From assembly GCA_012960505.1 (NCBI GenBank), contig DUBC01000007.1, forward strand, positions 212,054 through 276,053: 64,000 bases of DNA, given 5' to 3'. The notes under the pieces are model-generated. The model had not been told where the DNA came from, made no database searches, and saw nothing but the letters and a program-made list of their open reading frames with translations. Positions 52,527 to 62,394 of the stretch are shown here, one piece after another (the first letter of the stretch is position 1; each line of letters begins with the position of its first letter). A program made the translations under genes and the position numbers. This stretch comes from Verrucomicrobiales bacterium (GTDB lineage: Bacteria; Verrucomicrobiota; Verrucomicrobiia; Verrucomicrobiales; DEV007).

Positions 52527-55500
52527 CTATTCTGACTGATTGGTTTTATTCATGAAAGGATAGCTCTTAGTTATCTCTGTGACAACTGTAGAAAATTTTC
52601 CTTTATCTGCCATCACTTTGGAAAGGATTTTATCGACGGAAGGCTTGTCATTTATGTCCAATTCTCTGCCAAGAGCGTATGAAAGCATATGTTCTATGAA
52701 TGATCTCATAAACCATTGTGGGTTTTTGATAAGAGTGTCCTTCAAGCCAATAACATCATTGAACTTTCTTTCGCCAAAGATTTCACCACTCGCGTCAATT
52801 TCTAGTCCTGAATTGTACGTATCGCGCCATCTTCCAATAGCGTCAAAGTTCTCGAGAGCAAAACCCAAAGGATCAATTTTTTTATGACAAGACACGCAAC
52901 TTTCATTTTCCTGATGCGCAACTAAACGTTGTCTTAGCGTTATGCCTTTCTTTTCAATTTCAGCATCGTCCTGTTCAATTTCAGGAATATCATCAGGAGG
53001 AGGAGGAGGAGGCTTATTGAATATAACAGTAGCTACCCAAGCGCCGCGCCTGATTGGACTTGTCCTGAGAGGTTCAGAAGTCATTGTTAATGTAGCAGCA
53101 GAAGTAATGACTCCCCCTTCTCGCCTTGATGGCAATGTCCTTCTTGTGAAGGTCTGACTATTTGTACTGAAGCGGTTCGCGTTCTGACGCTTTCCGAACG
53201 GGAGTGGATCATTGTACCACGACTGCATTTCATCGGTCCTGTATGAATAATTACTGTCGACTAGAAGCATTATGGACCGATCCTCGACCATGATGCTTTC
53301 AAATAACAGGAGCGGTTCTATCATCGTCTGTAATCCGAACTTCCACTGCTCACATCCGATCCGAGAATAATATATTTGAAAACGATCGAAGTCCGGAACT
53401 GCAGTTATTAACTGATCGAGTCTGAGCCACTGCCGTGCAAAGTTTTCAGCTATTGATTTACTTTTAGGACTCTCCAATAATCGCTTGACCTGAGACGCAT
53501 AGACTTTTGGATCAAGGATCGAACGATCACGGGCAACGCTCAACAGTTCATCATCAGGGATGCTGCTCCAGAAAAAAAACGAGAGCCTCGTTGCCAGCTC
53601 GTAGGCACTGAGGGGTTGACTCTTTAGCTTACCGTTCTTTTGTTCGCTGATATAAAAGAACCTTGGTGAGGAAATGATGGCAGTGATCACCTTTTTCATT
53701 GATTGCTCAAATGATTGACCATTCTTAAGCTCGCCATCCAAGTAGTTCACGTACCTTTCCATGACATCAGGAATGATCGGTTTCCTGAAAGCCTTTTCGA
53801 TGAACTTTGACAAATGGAGCTCAAGCTGCGCTCTAGTAATTAGCTCGGAATTAGGAGGCTCAAAAAAAATGCTGTTGATCAAATTACTGTAACCATCAAA
53901 TTCGGGTGCATTAACAATGGAGCGTCCGAGTTTAAGAAATGCTTCAACCATTATTGGAGAAACGCTCAACTCGTCACCCCTATTATTGAATCCATGTTCA
54001 GATTGCAAATCGATAGCGAAAGGGCTAACTCCGGTAAGTATGTGTTGCTCAATTTGATTTTTACCAAGTGCCCTATTTGATATTCTAATAGACTTGGGAA
54101 AGCTACCTGATGAAGGCTTGAAGTATGAGCTGCTTCTTATCACTTTCTCTGGCAAGGGATAAACATCACCATTGAGCTGTAAAAGATCGCGAACAGAATT
54201 ATTATATTCATAGCGATTCATTCTTCTCATGACCGTAGGCTTCAATGTGCCTGATGCTTTAATGTAATGATCGAGGTATCCACGAAACAGTGAACTCAAC
54301 ATCAGATGTTCTTGTGGGGTCAATTGTTTCTCATCTTCGGGCGGCATTTCCTTAAAGGTTAATACATCAATTATCTTTTGAGTCAGCTCAATGTCCTTCA
54401 GGAAGCCTTCTCTGGTGCTCACCGCTTTAAGGTCTACTTTTCCTTTCACTTTATCATTGTCGCCATGACAACTGTAGCAACGTGAAGCGAGTATGGGCAA
54501 AACCTCATCCAATGATACTTTTAGCTGACTCGGAACGAGTAATTTACTTTCAGTTGTAGCTGCGTGGTCCTTAGTCTGGGGCGGACTAATATCAGTTAGA
54601 TCAGCTTTCGATTCTTTGGCGGGAGGCCGCATATTAACAATCTTTATGAAATCCAATCCGAGCAGGTACCGGTTCTTTTGGTAAGGGGTCGCCTTTATAT
54701 TTTTCCCAACTAACTTGAAGCTGACCTTGTGCTGACCCTTCTCCATCTTCAACCCGCTTAGGTTAATTGCGTCAGCTAGAGAAACACTGGGAGAGTAGAG
54801 ATCAATTTTCTTTGCAATAGCTTTACCATTTAAATAAAGATCAAATTGGCCATAATCACGAGCCTTAGTCAGTTGAATATGAAAGTTGTACTCACTGCTA
54901 TTATCGATCATTATTGTTGTCTCCATAGAGTCGCCAATCAAACCATCCCATAGTAGATGCGTATCACTGCTCCATTGATCGCCATAACCGCTCATGCTTT
55001 GTGGACGGGAGCGACCGTTCATGGGCAAAGTTTCCCCCTCCATCAAGGCTTCTCCGAAGATCTGGACAGACAGGTTTGTGGTATCGAAATACTTACGAGT
55101 GGCTAAATCTTTGTCAGTGTCAGTGGTAATCCGGACCGTGATCTTTTGCATTCGGCCATTATCGCCATTGCCAGCCACGTCGTTAATACGAATCCGATCG
55201 ATCGTGTTACTTCCGGGTCCGAGCTCAAGAAGTGTCCTCTGTGGGGCGACAGTCGTGCCCGATTGCGTAGTATAAGTGAAAGTTTCGTCGTCACCGTCAA
55301 AGGCATTCGCGAAGGCTTTATCCGATGTCCGCGCCGGGCCCGGTACGACCTTGCCAGCGACGATATCTAGCTTTGTTCCGAATTTTGCGTAAGCTTCAAT
55401 TTCACGGATGGTCCAGTGCTTGTAGCCACCTTCGTTGGCCCAATCTAATTCGATACCGGTCGCACCTGGGACCGGGTCGAAAGTGATCGAATAAAAGCCA

Positions 55501-55691
55501 TCGTGGTCAGTTCCGAGGTGTTCGATCGTGCTCCCCTTAACCACGACCTGTGGGAGGGAAAGATTAGACACCTTGGCCTTACGTCCACGAATTTCATGAA
55601 AATCAAAAACAGTATCAGCCAAGACCATTGCCACAAGAAAAGGAAAGATAAGAAGCACAAAACTCAATCTCATGTAGCTACGAAAAAACAT
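52527..55691 (-). CDS. DUF1587/1592/1588/1585/1595 cytochrome-like secreted protein with carbohydrate-binding-like N-terminus
   Basis: A 1054-residue exported protein. After the signal peptide (about 1-26) comes a discoidin-like region (about 40-215), then a second beta-domain (about 225-355, 'DLYLNGKAIAKKIDL') of the carbohydrate-binding CBM60-like kind. A c-type heme motif 'CYSCHG' lies near 408. DUF1587 ('MRRMNRYEYNNSVRDLL'), DUF1595, DUF1592 ('ELATRLSFFFWSSIPDDEL'), DUF1588 ('SREGGVIT'-like, with a run of six prolines) and a second heme motif 'CVSCHKKIDPLGFALENFD' follow, then DUF1585 at the end. This is the standard partner of DUF1552. Its first 700 bases look richer in GC than the rest of the window. 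An ATG at 55673 is an alternative start. Confidence 0.93.
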   Translation of the reverse strand: MFFRSYMRLSFVLLIFPFLVAMVLADTVFDFHEIRGRKAKVSNLSLPQVVVKGSTIEHLGTDHDGFYSITFDPVPGATGIELDWANEGGYKHWTIREIEAYAKFGTKLDIVAGKVVPGPARTSDKAFANAFDGDDETFTYTTQSGTTVAPQRTLLELGPGSNTIDRIRINDVAGNGDNGRMQKITVRITTDTDKDLATRKYFDTTNLSVQIFGEALMEGETLPMNGRSRPQSMSGYGDQWSSDTHLLWDGLIGDSMETTIMIDNSSEYNFHIQLTKARDYGQFDLYLNGKAIAKKIDLYSPSVSLADAINLSGLKMEKGQHKVSFKLVGKNIKATPYQKNRYLLGLDFIKIVNMRPPAKESKADLTDISPPQTKDHAATTESKLLVPSQLKVSLDEVLPILASRCYSCHGDNDKVKGKVDLKAVSTREGFLKDIELTQKIIDVLTFKEMPPEDEKQLTPQEHLMLSSLFRGYLDHYIKASGTLKPTVMRRMNRYEYNNSVRDLLQLNGDVYPLPEKVIRSSSYFKPSSGSFPKSIRISNRALGKNQIEQHILTGVSPFAIDLQSEHGFNNRGDELSVSPIMVEAFLKLGRSIVNAPEFDGYSNLINSIFFEPPNSELITRAQLELHLSKFIEKAFRKPIIPDVMERYVNYLDGELKNGQSFEQSMKKVITAIISSPRFFYISEQKNGKLKSQPLSAYELATRLSFFFWSSIPDDELLSVARDRSILDPKVYASQVKRLLESPKSKSIAENFARQWLRLDQLITAVPDFDRFQIYYSRIGCEQWKFGLQTMIEPLLLFESIMVEDRSIMLLVDSNYSYRTDEMQSWYNDPLPFGKRQNANRFSTNSQTFTRRTLPSRREGGVITSAATLTMTSEPLRTSPIRRGAWVATVIFNKPPPPPPDDIPEIEQDDAEIEKKGITLRQRLVAHQENESCVSCHKKIDPLGFALENFDAIGRWRDTYNSGLEIDASGEIFGERKFNDVIGLKDTLIKNPQWFMRSFIEHMLSYALGRELDINDKPSVDKILSKVMADKGKFSTVVTEITKSYPFMNKTNQSE

Positions 55692-55759
55692 CAGAAAAAA
55701 TCTTAGACCGATGAGGATTTGGCGTAAAGGCTTCGATTACTTGATAATGTAATTTTTTA

Positions 55760-56815
55760 TTAATCGTAGGAAAGGACTGCTTTAATTACCTTTCTTTGTT
55801 GAACGGCACTCAATGCGTCAGCAATATCATTGATATTAAACCTGTGGGAGATGAATTCAGCACCACTTAATTTTCCATCCTTGACCCATTCACATAGCAC
55901 TGGTTGTGACTCTTTTTCGTAAAGTCTGGTAGGCCATTGATGGATGTAAATATTATAATTAAAATCTCCAAGAGAATTTGGAACAGTGAATTCTTTGAGC
56001 CCAGCGTAAAATCCATAGACGCAAATAGAACCACCTCTTTTAATCATTGGTAATGAAGAATGGATTATTTCAGGCTTTCCTACCGCATCGATCACTGCAT
56101 CAAGCTTCTTGCTTGGATCAAGTTTTGAGAGCTCCTTAACTCCTTTGCCACCCCTATCAAAAGTTGCATCAGCACCATAAGCAGAGGCCAGATCTCTCTT
56201 TTCCTTATGATGATCTACGAGGCCAATCCAACTCAGCCCGAAGAGCCTGCCCAGTTTAACGAAACTGAGCCCCACTGGGCCACCCCCAAATATGAGAACA
56301 TTGTCCCCTGGCCTTAGATGAAAATCACGGAAAGCACCGAGGACTTCTCGCCAGGTGCATAATAGGACTCCGTCCTCTGGTTCAATGCCTGCTTCGACTG
56401 ATGTCTGAATTTCAAATACCTCAACCCATCCATGCTCCTCCGAATTTACCCCGTCCTCAACCATAGCTTCATGGTCATTGACTAGTACATATTCGCAGAA
56501 ACCTCCCCACCCTGACTTAAGACTTTGAGTCTCCAACTCATCATCAAACACTAGACCACTGACAGCTCTTTGCCCTTCACTGAAATTTCGTGCACGGGCT
56601 CCAACTTCAATGACCTTACCTATACTTTCATGACCCAAAGCGAAAGGAAATGACTCTTCCATTCCAGGAAAATGACCTGCGACGAGTTCGCTGTCCGTAT
56701 TATTACAAATGCAAGCGACTTCAGTTTTAACTAATGCCTGATAATCTTTTGGTTTAGGGATGGGCGTATCAATTAAAGTAACTTGACCCGGTTCTGTTAC
56801 TGAGACTGTTTTCAT
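55760..56815 (-). CDS. Zinc-type alcohol dehydrogenase-like (MDR family) oxidoreductase
   Basis: A 351-residue medium-chain dehydrogenase. Catalytic zinc ligands fit Cys37 ('CICNNTD') and His61-Glu62 ('LGHESIGKVIEVG'); the usual four-cysteine structural zinc loop is absent. The cofactor site is 'FGGGPVGLSFVKLGRLFG' followed by 'GLVDHHKEKRDLA', with Asp at the end of strand 2 favouring NAD(H). The insertion around 'GVLLCTWREVLGAFRDFHL' is of the polyol/threonine-dehydrogenase-like type. The substrate cannot be read from the sequence; sugar alcohols or sugar acids are plausible. It lies between secretome genes on the same strand, after the YHYH gene (62 nt gap). Confidence 0.93.
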   Translation of the reverse strand: MKTVSVTEPGQVTLIDTPIPKPKDYQALVKTEVACICNNTDSELVAGHFPGMEESFPFALGHESIGKVIEVGARARNFSEGQRAVSGLVFDDELETQSLKSGWGGFCEYVLVNDHEAMVEDGVNSEEHGWVEVFEIQTSVEAGIEPEDGVLLCTWREVLGAFRDFHLRPGDNVLIFGGGPVGLSFVKLGRLFGLSWIGLVDHHKEKRDLASAYGADATFDRGGKGVKELSKLDPSKKLDAVIDAVGKPEIIHSSLPMIKRGGSICVYGFYAGLKEFTVPNSLGDFNYNIYIHQWPTRLYEKESQPVLCEWVKDGKLSGAEFISHRFNINDIADALSAVQQRKVIKAVLSYD

Positions 56816-56877
56816 TCAAAATAAATTTATTACAGCTGGCACTTGATTGGCAAGCTGAGATAAAGTTGCAGATTGAA

Positions 56878-58737
56878 TTACTCAATTTCAAATCCATCAA
56901 CGAGTGATAAATTTAATGGAGGCTCGCCTCGTGGGCCTGGTCCGAATCTAACAAATACTGTCGCCTTACCGCTAGAGGCGGTATTGGGAATTCGAACGCT
57001 CGCCGAAATGATACCGTTAGCTGGATTCCTTGAAATATTAGTGCCTTGGTACTCTCCAATCGAAACTAACTGAGGAGCAGCAAAATTTGGGGGTCCACCG
57101 ACGATAGTTAGACGGATATGAAGATTAAATGTATTACCTGTATTACCTCGTTCTGGTGATACGACTAAATCATTTCCAGTAGCATTTGGTCCTCCTCCTG
57201 CACCCCCACCGCCAGGATTAATGCCACCTCCGCCATTATTAGCATTGGGTTCAGGCCCATCGCCAAAGTCATCGGAGAATCCATTATTATCAAAGTCTTC
57301 TATACCAGTACGAACCATTCTATAGAATCGGTCAGAACCGGAATTAGGCTTGTTATAGATTGAGCCTTGATTAGTGGAATCAGCAGTGAATCGAACGTTA
57401 CCTTCGTACCAGGTCTTCAGATCAGGACTCGCATCTACCCTATAACTGGCACCTTCGACCGTGTCCCAAACAAAGGTAACAACATTACCAGATGAACTGA
57501 TCGTTTTTGCTTGGTGCTGTTTATTTGGACCACCGCTAAAAACCTTAACTGCCTGAGCCGGGATAGCGTTGACACTACCTCCTGAAGGAGTCCCATAATA
57601 GTTACGCCCAACGTTGTAGGGAAACACAGGCGTTCCATCATCTTCTACTGCAGTAAAATAGGCCCAGACCCCTTCTGGAAACTCTGGAGTCACGCAGAAT
57701 CTGCCATTGTGCTCATCCAGATCATAATCCCTTCTCTGGATTAACCCTAGGTGTCCTTTATAAGCGTAATCCTCAAGATAATGGCCAAGAATATATTGAT
57801 TTGAGACATTTGGTCCGTAACGATTTGAGGAAATTGATGTGGATCTACCTTCTAAAGTGCTAACCCATCGAGGCAATGATCGACGGCCAGTTGAGTTTAA
57901 GTTTGTAGAGTCGTTCGTTCCGTCACGCTTCTGATACCCACTAATCATTCTTCTTATCTCTGAGTCAGGATCATTAGGCTCATCATATCCATAAGGACCG
58001 TAAACAGGATGACCGTCAGCGACCCAACCTAGTATTGGGGAATGCATTCCGTTGAAATTTTCTGTATATCTATTCGTCGATTCATTGTAGTCAACGCTAC
58101 CACCGAGCAGGTGCCTAATTGCCGGCGCATTGGCATGGTAATGATGCAGATTCATTGCTTGATGAGCAAATGCGGCATCAAAAGTGACACCTTCATTGAC
58201 AAAAGCGTCACGGTTCCAGACCCCATCACCGCGGCCGCCACCAAGCGGGCTACCATCACTACCGCTACTAGTTATATATGAGAATGTGTCAGTCGCATCA
58301 AACAGAGCGACACCATCGACAAAATAACCAATAGCTCCTGCCGGAGTAGTTACATTCCCATTATAGGCGCTTGGTGATTTTGGAATGCGATAAGTCGTAG
58401 CTGTGTTTCCAGGGAAACTAGGAAAGTCCCTCGTTTTAGCCTCATTCAGATACCAAGGCCCCATGATATGAAAACCAAGACCAGAGGTCTTAATATAGAC
58501 CCAGTCCTCTGAATTATAAATTTCATGAATGCCCGCGTAGGCAGGAGAATTTTGTATCCCCTGACCACGGCTCCATGTGATGGAAGTCGTCTCAGAAGTC
58601 TCATTTGCTTTGCTAGTAAATATACGTGCATACTTACCTGTTTTCTCAGTGTACCAAGAGCTGAGTTGAGGCTCTGCCCCGAGATAAGAAGTCGAAAGTA
58701 TTAGAAGGTAAATTATATATCTAGAGACCTTAGTCAT
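56878..58737 (-). CDS. Secreted YHYH-domain protein
   Basis: A 619-residue exported protein with a signal peptide (about 1-21, ending L-G-A-E). The YHYH domain spans about 30-330, with the name-giving signature as 'LHHYHANAPAIRHLLG' and nearby 'GWVADGHPVYGPYGYDEPND', where several His/Asp residues could bind metal. A C-terminal 'YRVDASPDLKTWYEG' module (about 415-470) is the Verrucomicrobia-type beta-module, followed by 'DFDNNGFSDDFGDG', a Gly-rich linker ('GGGINPGGGGAGGG') and a last beta-domain. YHYH proteins are common in marine bacteria but their function is not established. The architecture suggests a cell-surface or released protein. Confidence 0.88.
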   Translation of the reverse strand: MTKVSRYIIYLLILSTSYLGAEPQLSSWYTEKTGKYARIFTSKANETSETTSITWSRGQGIQNSPAYAGIHEIYNSEDWVYIKTSGLGFHIMGPWYLNEAKTRDFPSFPGNTATTYRIPKSPSAYNGNVTTPAGAIGYFVDGVALFDATDTFSYITSSGSDGSPLGGGRGDGVWNRDAFVNEGVTFDAAFAHQAMNLHHYHANAPAIRHLLGGSVDYNESTNRYTENFNGMHSPILGWVADGHPVYGPYGYDEPNDPDSEIRRMISGYQKRDGTNDSTNLNSTGRRSLPRWVSTLEGRSTSISSNRYGPNVSNQYILGHYLEDYAYKGHLGLIQRRDYDLDEHNGRFCVTPEFPEGVWAYFTAVEDDGTPVFPYNVGRNYYGTPSGGSVNAIPAQAVKVFSGGPNKQHQAKTISSSGNVVTFVWDTVEGASYRVDASPDLKTWYEGNVRFTADSTNQGSIYNKPNSGSDRFYRMVRTGIEDFDNNGFSDDFGDGPEPNANNGGGGINPGGGGAGGGPNATGNDLVVSPERGNTGNTFNLHIRLTIVGGPPNFAAPQLVSIGEYQGTNISRNPANGIISASVRIPNTASSGKATVFVRFGPGPRGEPPLNLSLVDGFEIE

Positions 58738-58857
58738 GATTATTAGAATAGACTACAATCATTAACCATGCGTTACGAAGTTTAATAAAAAAAGAGGCTC
58801 CTATATATTCCTTGAATATAAATTACTAATGAGGAAAGTGTTAAAGACTTTAATTAT

Positions 58858-60696
58858 ATGAACGAGGATACACGGCCAGCAGAGCACGTCTTATTAAGCT
58901 CAAGCGTCCGATACCATGACCTTGACGCCTTGAGGGCCTTTGCGATGCTTCTTGGTATCGTAATTCATGGTGTCCTCTCATTCGTAGGTACTCCCATATG
59001 GTCAGCTCAAGACATAAACCAGAACCCTCAATATGGAATCGTTCTAGAATTTATCCATGGGTTTCGTATGCCACTGTTCTTTCTAGTGAGCGGATTCTTT
59101 ACAGCCATGATGTGGCAAAAGAGAGGTTCACTAGCAATATTAATTCATAGAACTAAACGCATTCTGATTCCACTTATAGTTGGGATGATTGCTTTTGCGC
59201 CCCTTTTGAACAACATGGAGAGCCTGAAGGACTGGAAGAATCGACTAGGCAAGGAAGAGAACGACAAGTCACAATATGATAAAAAACTTATCAAAGGAAC
59301 TACGATCTGGGCCGCATCCAAGAGGGGTGATATTGAGCTATTAAAGCAGAGAATCAGTGAAGGCAAGGACGTTAACCGTAGGGACCTTATGAAGGTAACT
59401 CCCCTTCACTGGGCCTCCGCTTATGGAAATGAGGAAACCGTTAAATTACTTCTAGATAACGGTGCAGACCACAGTCTCGGTGACGATAGTGGTTCGACGC
59501 CCCTTGCCTGGGCCGCATTCATGAGCGAATCAGGCACTGCAAAATTACTCATTGATGCAGGAGCTTCGACTAAACATAAGAACCGAGACGGAACTACTCC
59601 GATCGATGCAACAAACATTAATCGGGACACGATGAAGTTCCTCATGGGCATACTTCGCATCAAAGTTGATCTTGATTTGGTAATGGCTAAACGATCTGAA
59701 ATTAAGTCCACATTACGTGGTAAGGATTTATCTGGGGGTTCGAAATTTACAGCAATGATTGGTGATTTTTTCGTAACTAACTACGTCATCGATTTCTATG
59801 GGAGAGACGTGATCATTCTCCACCACATGTGGTTCCTCTATATATTATTCTCAATTATAATAATCTTCTGCGCCCTCAGTTTGTTTATAGAAAAGCTCTC
59901 ACTTCATAACCTTTGGAGCAACTTACCTGAACTCGTTAAGTCATTACTTAGGGCAATTGCTCTAGTTGTAATTGTCGTATCGACATTCTATACACAAATA
60001 TTTATGGGCACTGGCGAATTTGGACCAGCCACGGCAGTCTTCTTCGATCCCGAAAAGTTGCATGACTTTTTTACATTGCAGGGATTCGATGGGAAATCGG
60101 CTTGGTGGATACTAGCCCACTATTCCCTATTCTTTATCGCTGGGGTCATATTCTTCGGCATTAAAGGGTTCGGATCCTTTTCTAAGTACGCATGGCCATT
60201 ACTATTTTTTGCCGCTTCGATCATTTTCATAATCGCAATTAACGAGTACAGAAAACCTTGCCCCGATTGGATCAATCTCAGAAAAGGTCTAGATGGCCCC
60301 TTCGCATTTCTCGGCCCAGCAATACAGTCTATCCAGGAGTCCTTTAATAGCTTGGATCAGGAGAAGGATGGCATCATCGTCAAACGCGCATTCATCACAA
60401 CCATCTATTGTTGGTTAATGACCTTTGGCTTTATCGGATTCTTCCGATTTTTCTTTTCTGGAGAAAGTAGACTCGTTCGGTTCGTGTCCGACTCATCGTA
60501 TTGGCTTTACCTCGCTCATCAACCACTCGTAATATCGTTGCAAATTATCCTAGCAGGCTGGGACATACCTATCATCATCAAGTTCCCATTGATCTGTTTA
60601 ATTACAGCAGTAATTCTATTGTTAATTTACCGATATATAGTCAGATATTCTTTCATAGGAACTATACTTAATGGCAAAAAAGTAAGACCTGCATAA
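58858..60696 (+). CDS. Acyltransferase-3-like membrane protein with inserted ankyrin repeats
   Basis: A 612-residue inner-membrane protein of the acyltransferase-3/OpgC type. It opens with 'YHDLDALRAFAMLLGIVIHG' (Asp-Leu-Asp plus His in helix 1) and 'HGFRMPLFFLVSGFF' (helix 2-3 region), both diagnostic. After the third helix (about 102-117), a soluble segment (about 120-275) carries three ankyrin-like repeats: 'GTTIWAASKRGDIELLKQRI', 'VTPLHWASAYGNEETVKLLL' and 'STPLAWAAFMSESGTAKLLI'. The membrane part resumes near residue 305 with about seven more helices and ends 'SSYWLYLAHQPLVI', typical for the family. It probably O-acylates or exports a glycan or lipid; the ankyrin block is a likely cytoplasmic docking or regulatory unit. 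It converges with the lipoprotein gene 8 nt away. Confidence 0.9.
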   Translation: MNEDTRPAEHVLLSSSVRYHDLDALRAFAMLLGIVIHGVLSFVGTPIWSAQDINQNPQYGIVLEFIHGFRMPLFFLVSGFFTAMMWQKRGSLAILIHRTKRILIPLIVGMIAFAPLLNNMESLKDWKNRLGKEENDKSQYDKKLIKGTTIWAASKRGDIELLKQRISEGKDVNRRDLMKVTPLHWASAYGNEETVKLLLDNGADHSLGDDSGSTPLAWAAFMSESGTAKLLIDAGASTKHKNRDGTTPIDATNINRDTMKFLMGILRIKVDLDLVMAKRSEIKSTLRGKDLSGGSKFTAMIGDFFVTNYVIDFYGRDVIILHHMWFLYILFSIIIIFCALSLFIEKLSLHNLWSNLPELVKSLLRAIALVVIVVSTFYTQIFMGTGEFGPATAVFFDPEKLHDFFTLQGFDGKSAWWILAHYSLFFIAGVIFFGIKGFGSFSKYAWPLLFFAASIIFIIAINEYRKPCPDWINLRKGLDGPFAFLGPAIQSIQESFNSLDQEKDGIIVKRAFITTIYCWLMTFGFIGFFRFFFSGESRLVRFVSDSSYWLYLAHQPLVISLQIILAGWDIPIIIKFPLICLITAVILLLIYRYIVRYSFIGTILNGKKVRPA

Positions 60697-60704
60697 GTGA
60701 GATT

Positions 60705-61229
60705 TCACCGCGTTGCTAAGGACTCAAGTAATTGATAACGCTTTGATCGATCTGATATTTCATGTGCCCATGCTACAGCGGTGGAGAGATGATCGGACTT
60801 CAAACCATTGACCATGCCCTCGATTGCTGCATCCCTAAAAGGCGAATCATTAAGTTCATTTTCTATGTAAGTCTCTGATGCATCATAACTTTTATTTACC
60901 CAAAACGTAAAAAGTTCTGTAACGAGTTCACGACTAGAATTTAAAGGGAAATAAGTAATGGATTTTGCCATCTGTGATGGATACGCATGTATCCAATCAT
61001 CGAAACGACTATTTGATTTAAATCTAAGCATAAACTGCTCAGGTCTTATCTCTGGATAACTTTCAAGTAAAAGCTGAAGCTCTTTAGGTGTTTTAGCTTC
61101 ATTCACTACTATGAGGCTCAGACCAACTTGAGACTTCTGCTTCTCATGGAGACAATTACAGGAAGAGATAAAAGATATTAGCAAGAAAATGCTAAAATGT
61201 ATAAAAGTGAGTGTACGCAGAAAAAACAA
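60705..61229 (-). CDS. Putative lipoprotein, unknown
   Basis: A 174-residue protein with a hydrophobic N-terminus and a good lipobox: 'ISSC' with Cys24 as the acylated residue, followed by a second Cys26. The remaining 150 residues look mostly helical, with 'LQLLLESYPEIRPEQFMLRF' and 'AAIEGMVNGLKSDHLSTAVAWAHEISD', which resembles short helical-repeat proteins that track units lost or redistributed (the 'A-W-A-x-x-I-x-D' type repeats found in Verrucomicrobia). I cannot name a family with certainty. It lies between the acyltransferase gene (convergent) and the LamG gene (35 nt upstream, same strand). Confidence 0.7.
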   Translation of the reverse strand: MFFLRTLTFIHFSIFLLISFISSCNCLHEKQKSQVGLSLIVVNEAKTPKELQLLLESYPEIRPEQFMLRFKSNSRFDDWIHAYPSQMAKSITYFPLNSSRELVTELFTFWVNKSYDASETYIENELNDSPFRDAAIEGMVNGLKSDHLSTAVAWAHEISDRSKRYQLLESLATR

Positions 61230-61263
61230 CGATTACTGCAGATTAGGAAGAACTTTGTAAATT

Positions 61264-62394
61264 TCACTCGAGTTCCATTACCTTATAGAACCTCTTTTTT
61301 TCAGTTAATGGGATCCCTTCGTCTGTAAATGAAGTGCTATCTCCTTCACTTTCAATTCCATCATCCAATTCTTCCCACTCTCCGCTTTGAAGATTGGTTG
61401 TTGAGTAAACACCATAAACCCTACCTCTTCGGGAATTCCAAGTAACAGTAACAGCGTTTGAAGACTTGCCCAGATCAAGTTGCACGTCTTCGATGACAAG
61501 AGGGATTTTCTTTTCTGTTATGGCAGCTTCCCACAAAGAAAGCGCTTCCTTATCTGTCAGGACTCGATCTAGCCATATCGCTACCTCATCCTGAGCCCCA
61601 GAATGTGTAGTAGAATTTGCCGGATCTGCTTTTCTTCCGCCAATCTTTGCTAGACCAGTATCAATCCCCCATCCTGTGACATTTGGCTGAAGGTTATCCG
61701 TACGATCAACACCATTAATCCATAACTTGAAATTTGCTGCACGATCGCGGCCAGATGATCCAAAAGTGGAAGTAACAACATGGAACCACCCTGAATCGGT
61801 TTGAATTAAGCGGCGGTCAGGACCACTGTTATCCTCCATGAATAGAGTTCTCTCTGCAGCTAAACCGGTTTGGCCCGGGTCAACGGCTAGGACTAACCCG
61901 TCGTTGGCAACATTTAACTGAAAGCTTTTCGAAGGATCGGAAAGGTTATTGGTAAATATACGATCTCCTCCTTGCGCAGGTCCGGCTTTGAAGAAAAGAG
62001 CTACGGTGATTGAGCTTGAACCATAGAGATTACCGTCACCTAGTGTAACATGACCTGAATTATTGCTGTAATGAGCAAGATTATCTGTCCCACCCAGACC
62101 AGGAACAGGAATCCCTTCAAAATCATCAGCACTGAAGACAGTCATTGGACCCTCACCACCTACTTCTGGACCACCAATCCCATAATCACCATTGAAGACA
62201 CCTGGTTTTGGCGCATTACCCATTGTATCCATTGCACCCCCATCCGTTTCTGTCTCGTTTAACTCATAGTAAAAGGTTGGTTCAAGTTTAATGACAGTTG
62301 TTTGATAATTGGCAGCGTAGATTGATGTTGTTTTACAAAAGGCAAACAAACTTACGGCAACAGCAATAGTGAAAATAGGTTTGGTAGATTTCAT
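61264..62394 (-). CDS. Secreted LamG-domain protein
   Basis: A 376-residue exported protein; I start it at the ATG that opens a clean signal peptide (MKSTKPIFTIAVAVSLFAF..., ending I-Y-A), not the upstream ATG at 62460. The body is a LamG/concanavalin-like domain: 'YYELNETE' near the start, 'HVTLGDGNLYGSSSITVALFF', 'FKLWINGVDRT' and 'DEVAIWLDRVLTDKEALSLWEAA' at the end, the usual pattern of PVC LamG proteins. A C-terminal module ('YGVYSTTNLQSGEWEELDD...FTDEGIPLTEKKRFYKV') is the same type as in the YHYH protein. Probably binds glycans or displays on the surface; no catalytic site is seen. Confidence 0.87.
   Translation of the reverse strand: MKSTKPIFTIAVAVSLFAFCKTTSIYAANYQTTVIKLEPTFYYELNETETDGGAMDTMGNAPKPGVFNGDYGIGGPEVGGEGPMTVFSADDFEGIPVPGLGGTDNLAHYSNNSGHVTLGDGNLYGSSSITVALFFKAGPAQGGDRIFTNNLSDPSKSFQLNVANDGLVLAVDPGQTGLAAERTLFMEDNSGPDRRLIQTDSGWFHVVTSTFGSSGRDRAANFKLWINGVDRTDNLQPNVTGWGIDTGLAKIGGRKADPANSTTHSGAQDEVAIWLDRVLTDKEALSLWEAAITEKKIPLVIEDVQLDLGKSSNAVTVTWNSRRGRVYGVYSTTNLQSGEWEELDDGIESEGDSTSFTDEGIPLTEKKRFYKVMELE

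Noticed and set aside
52990..53015. GGA-rich simple repeat
   Set aside because: It encodes a run of prolines in the DUF1588 region of the cytochrome-like protein, which is a usual feature of that family.
55103..55370. Overlapping ORFs on both strands in the 5' part of the DUF1592-type gene
   Set aside because: They are shadows of the long gene in a GC-richer stretch; none has a start signal or recognisable protein.
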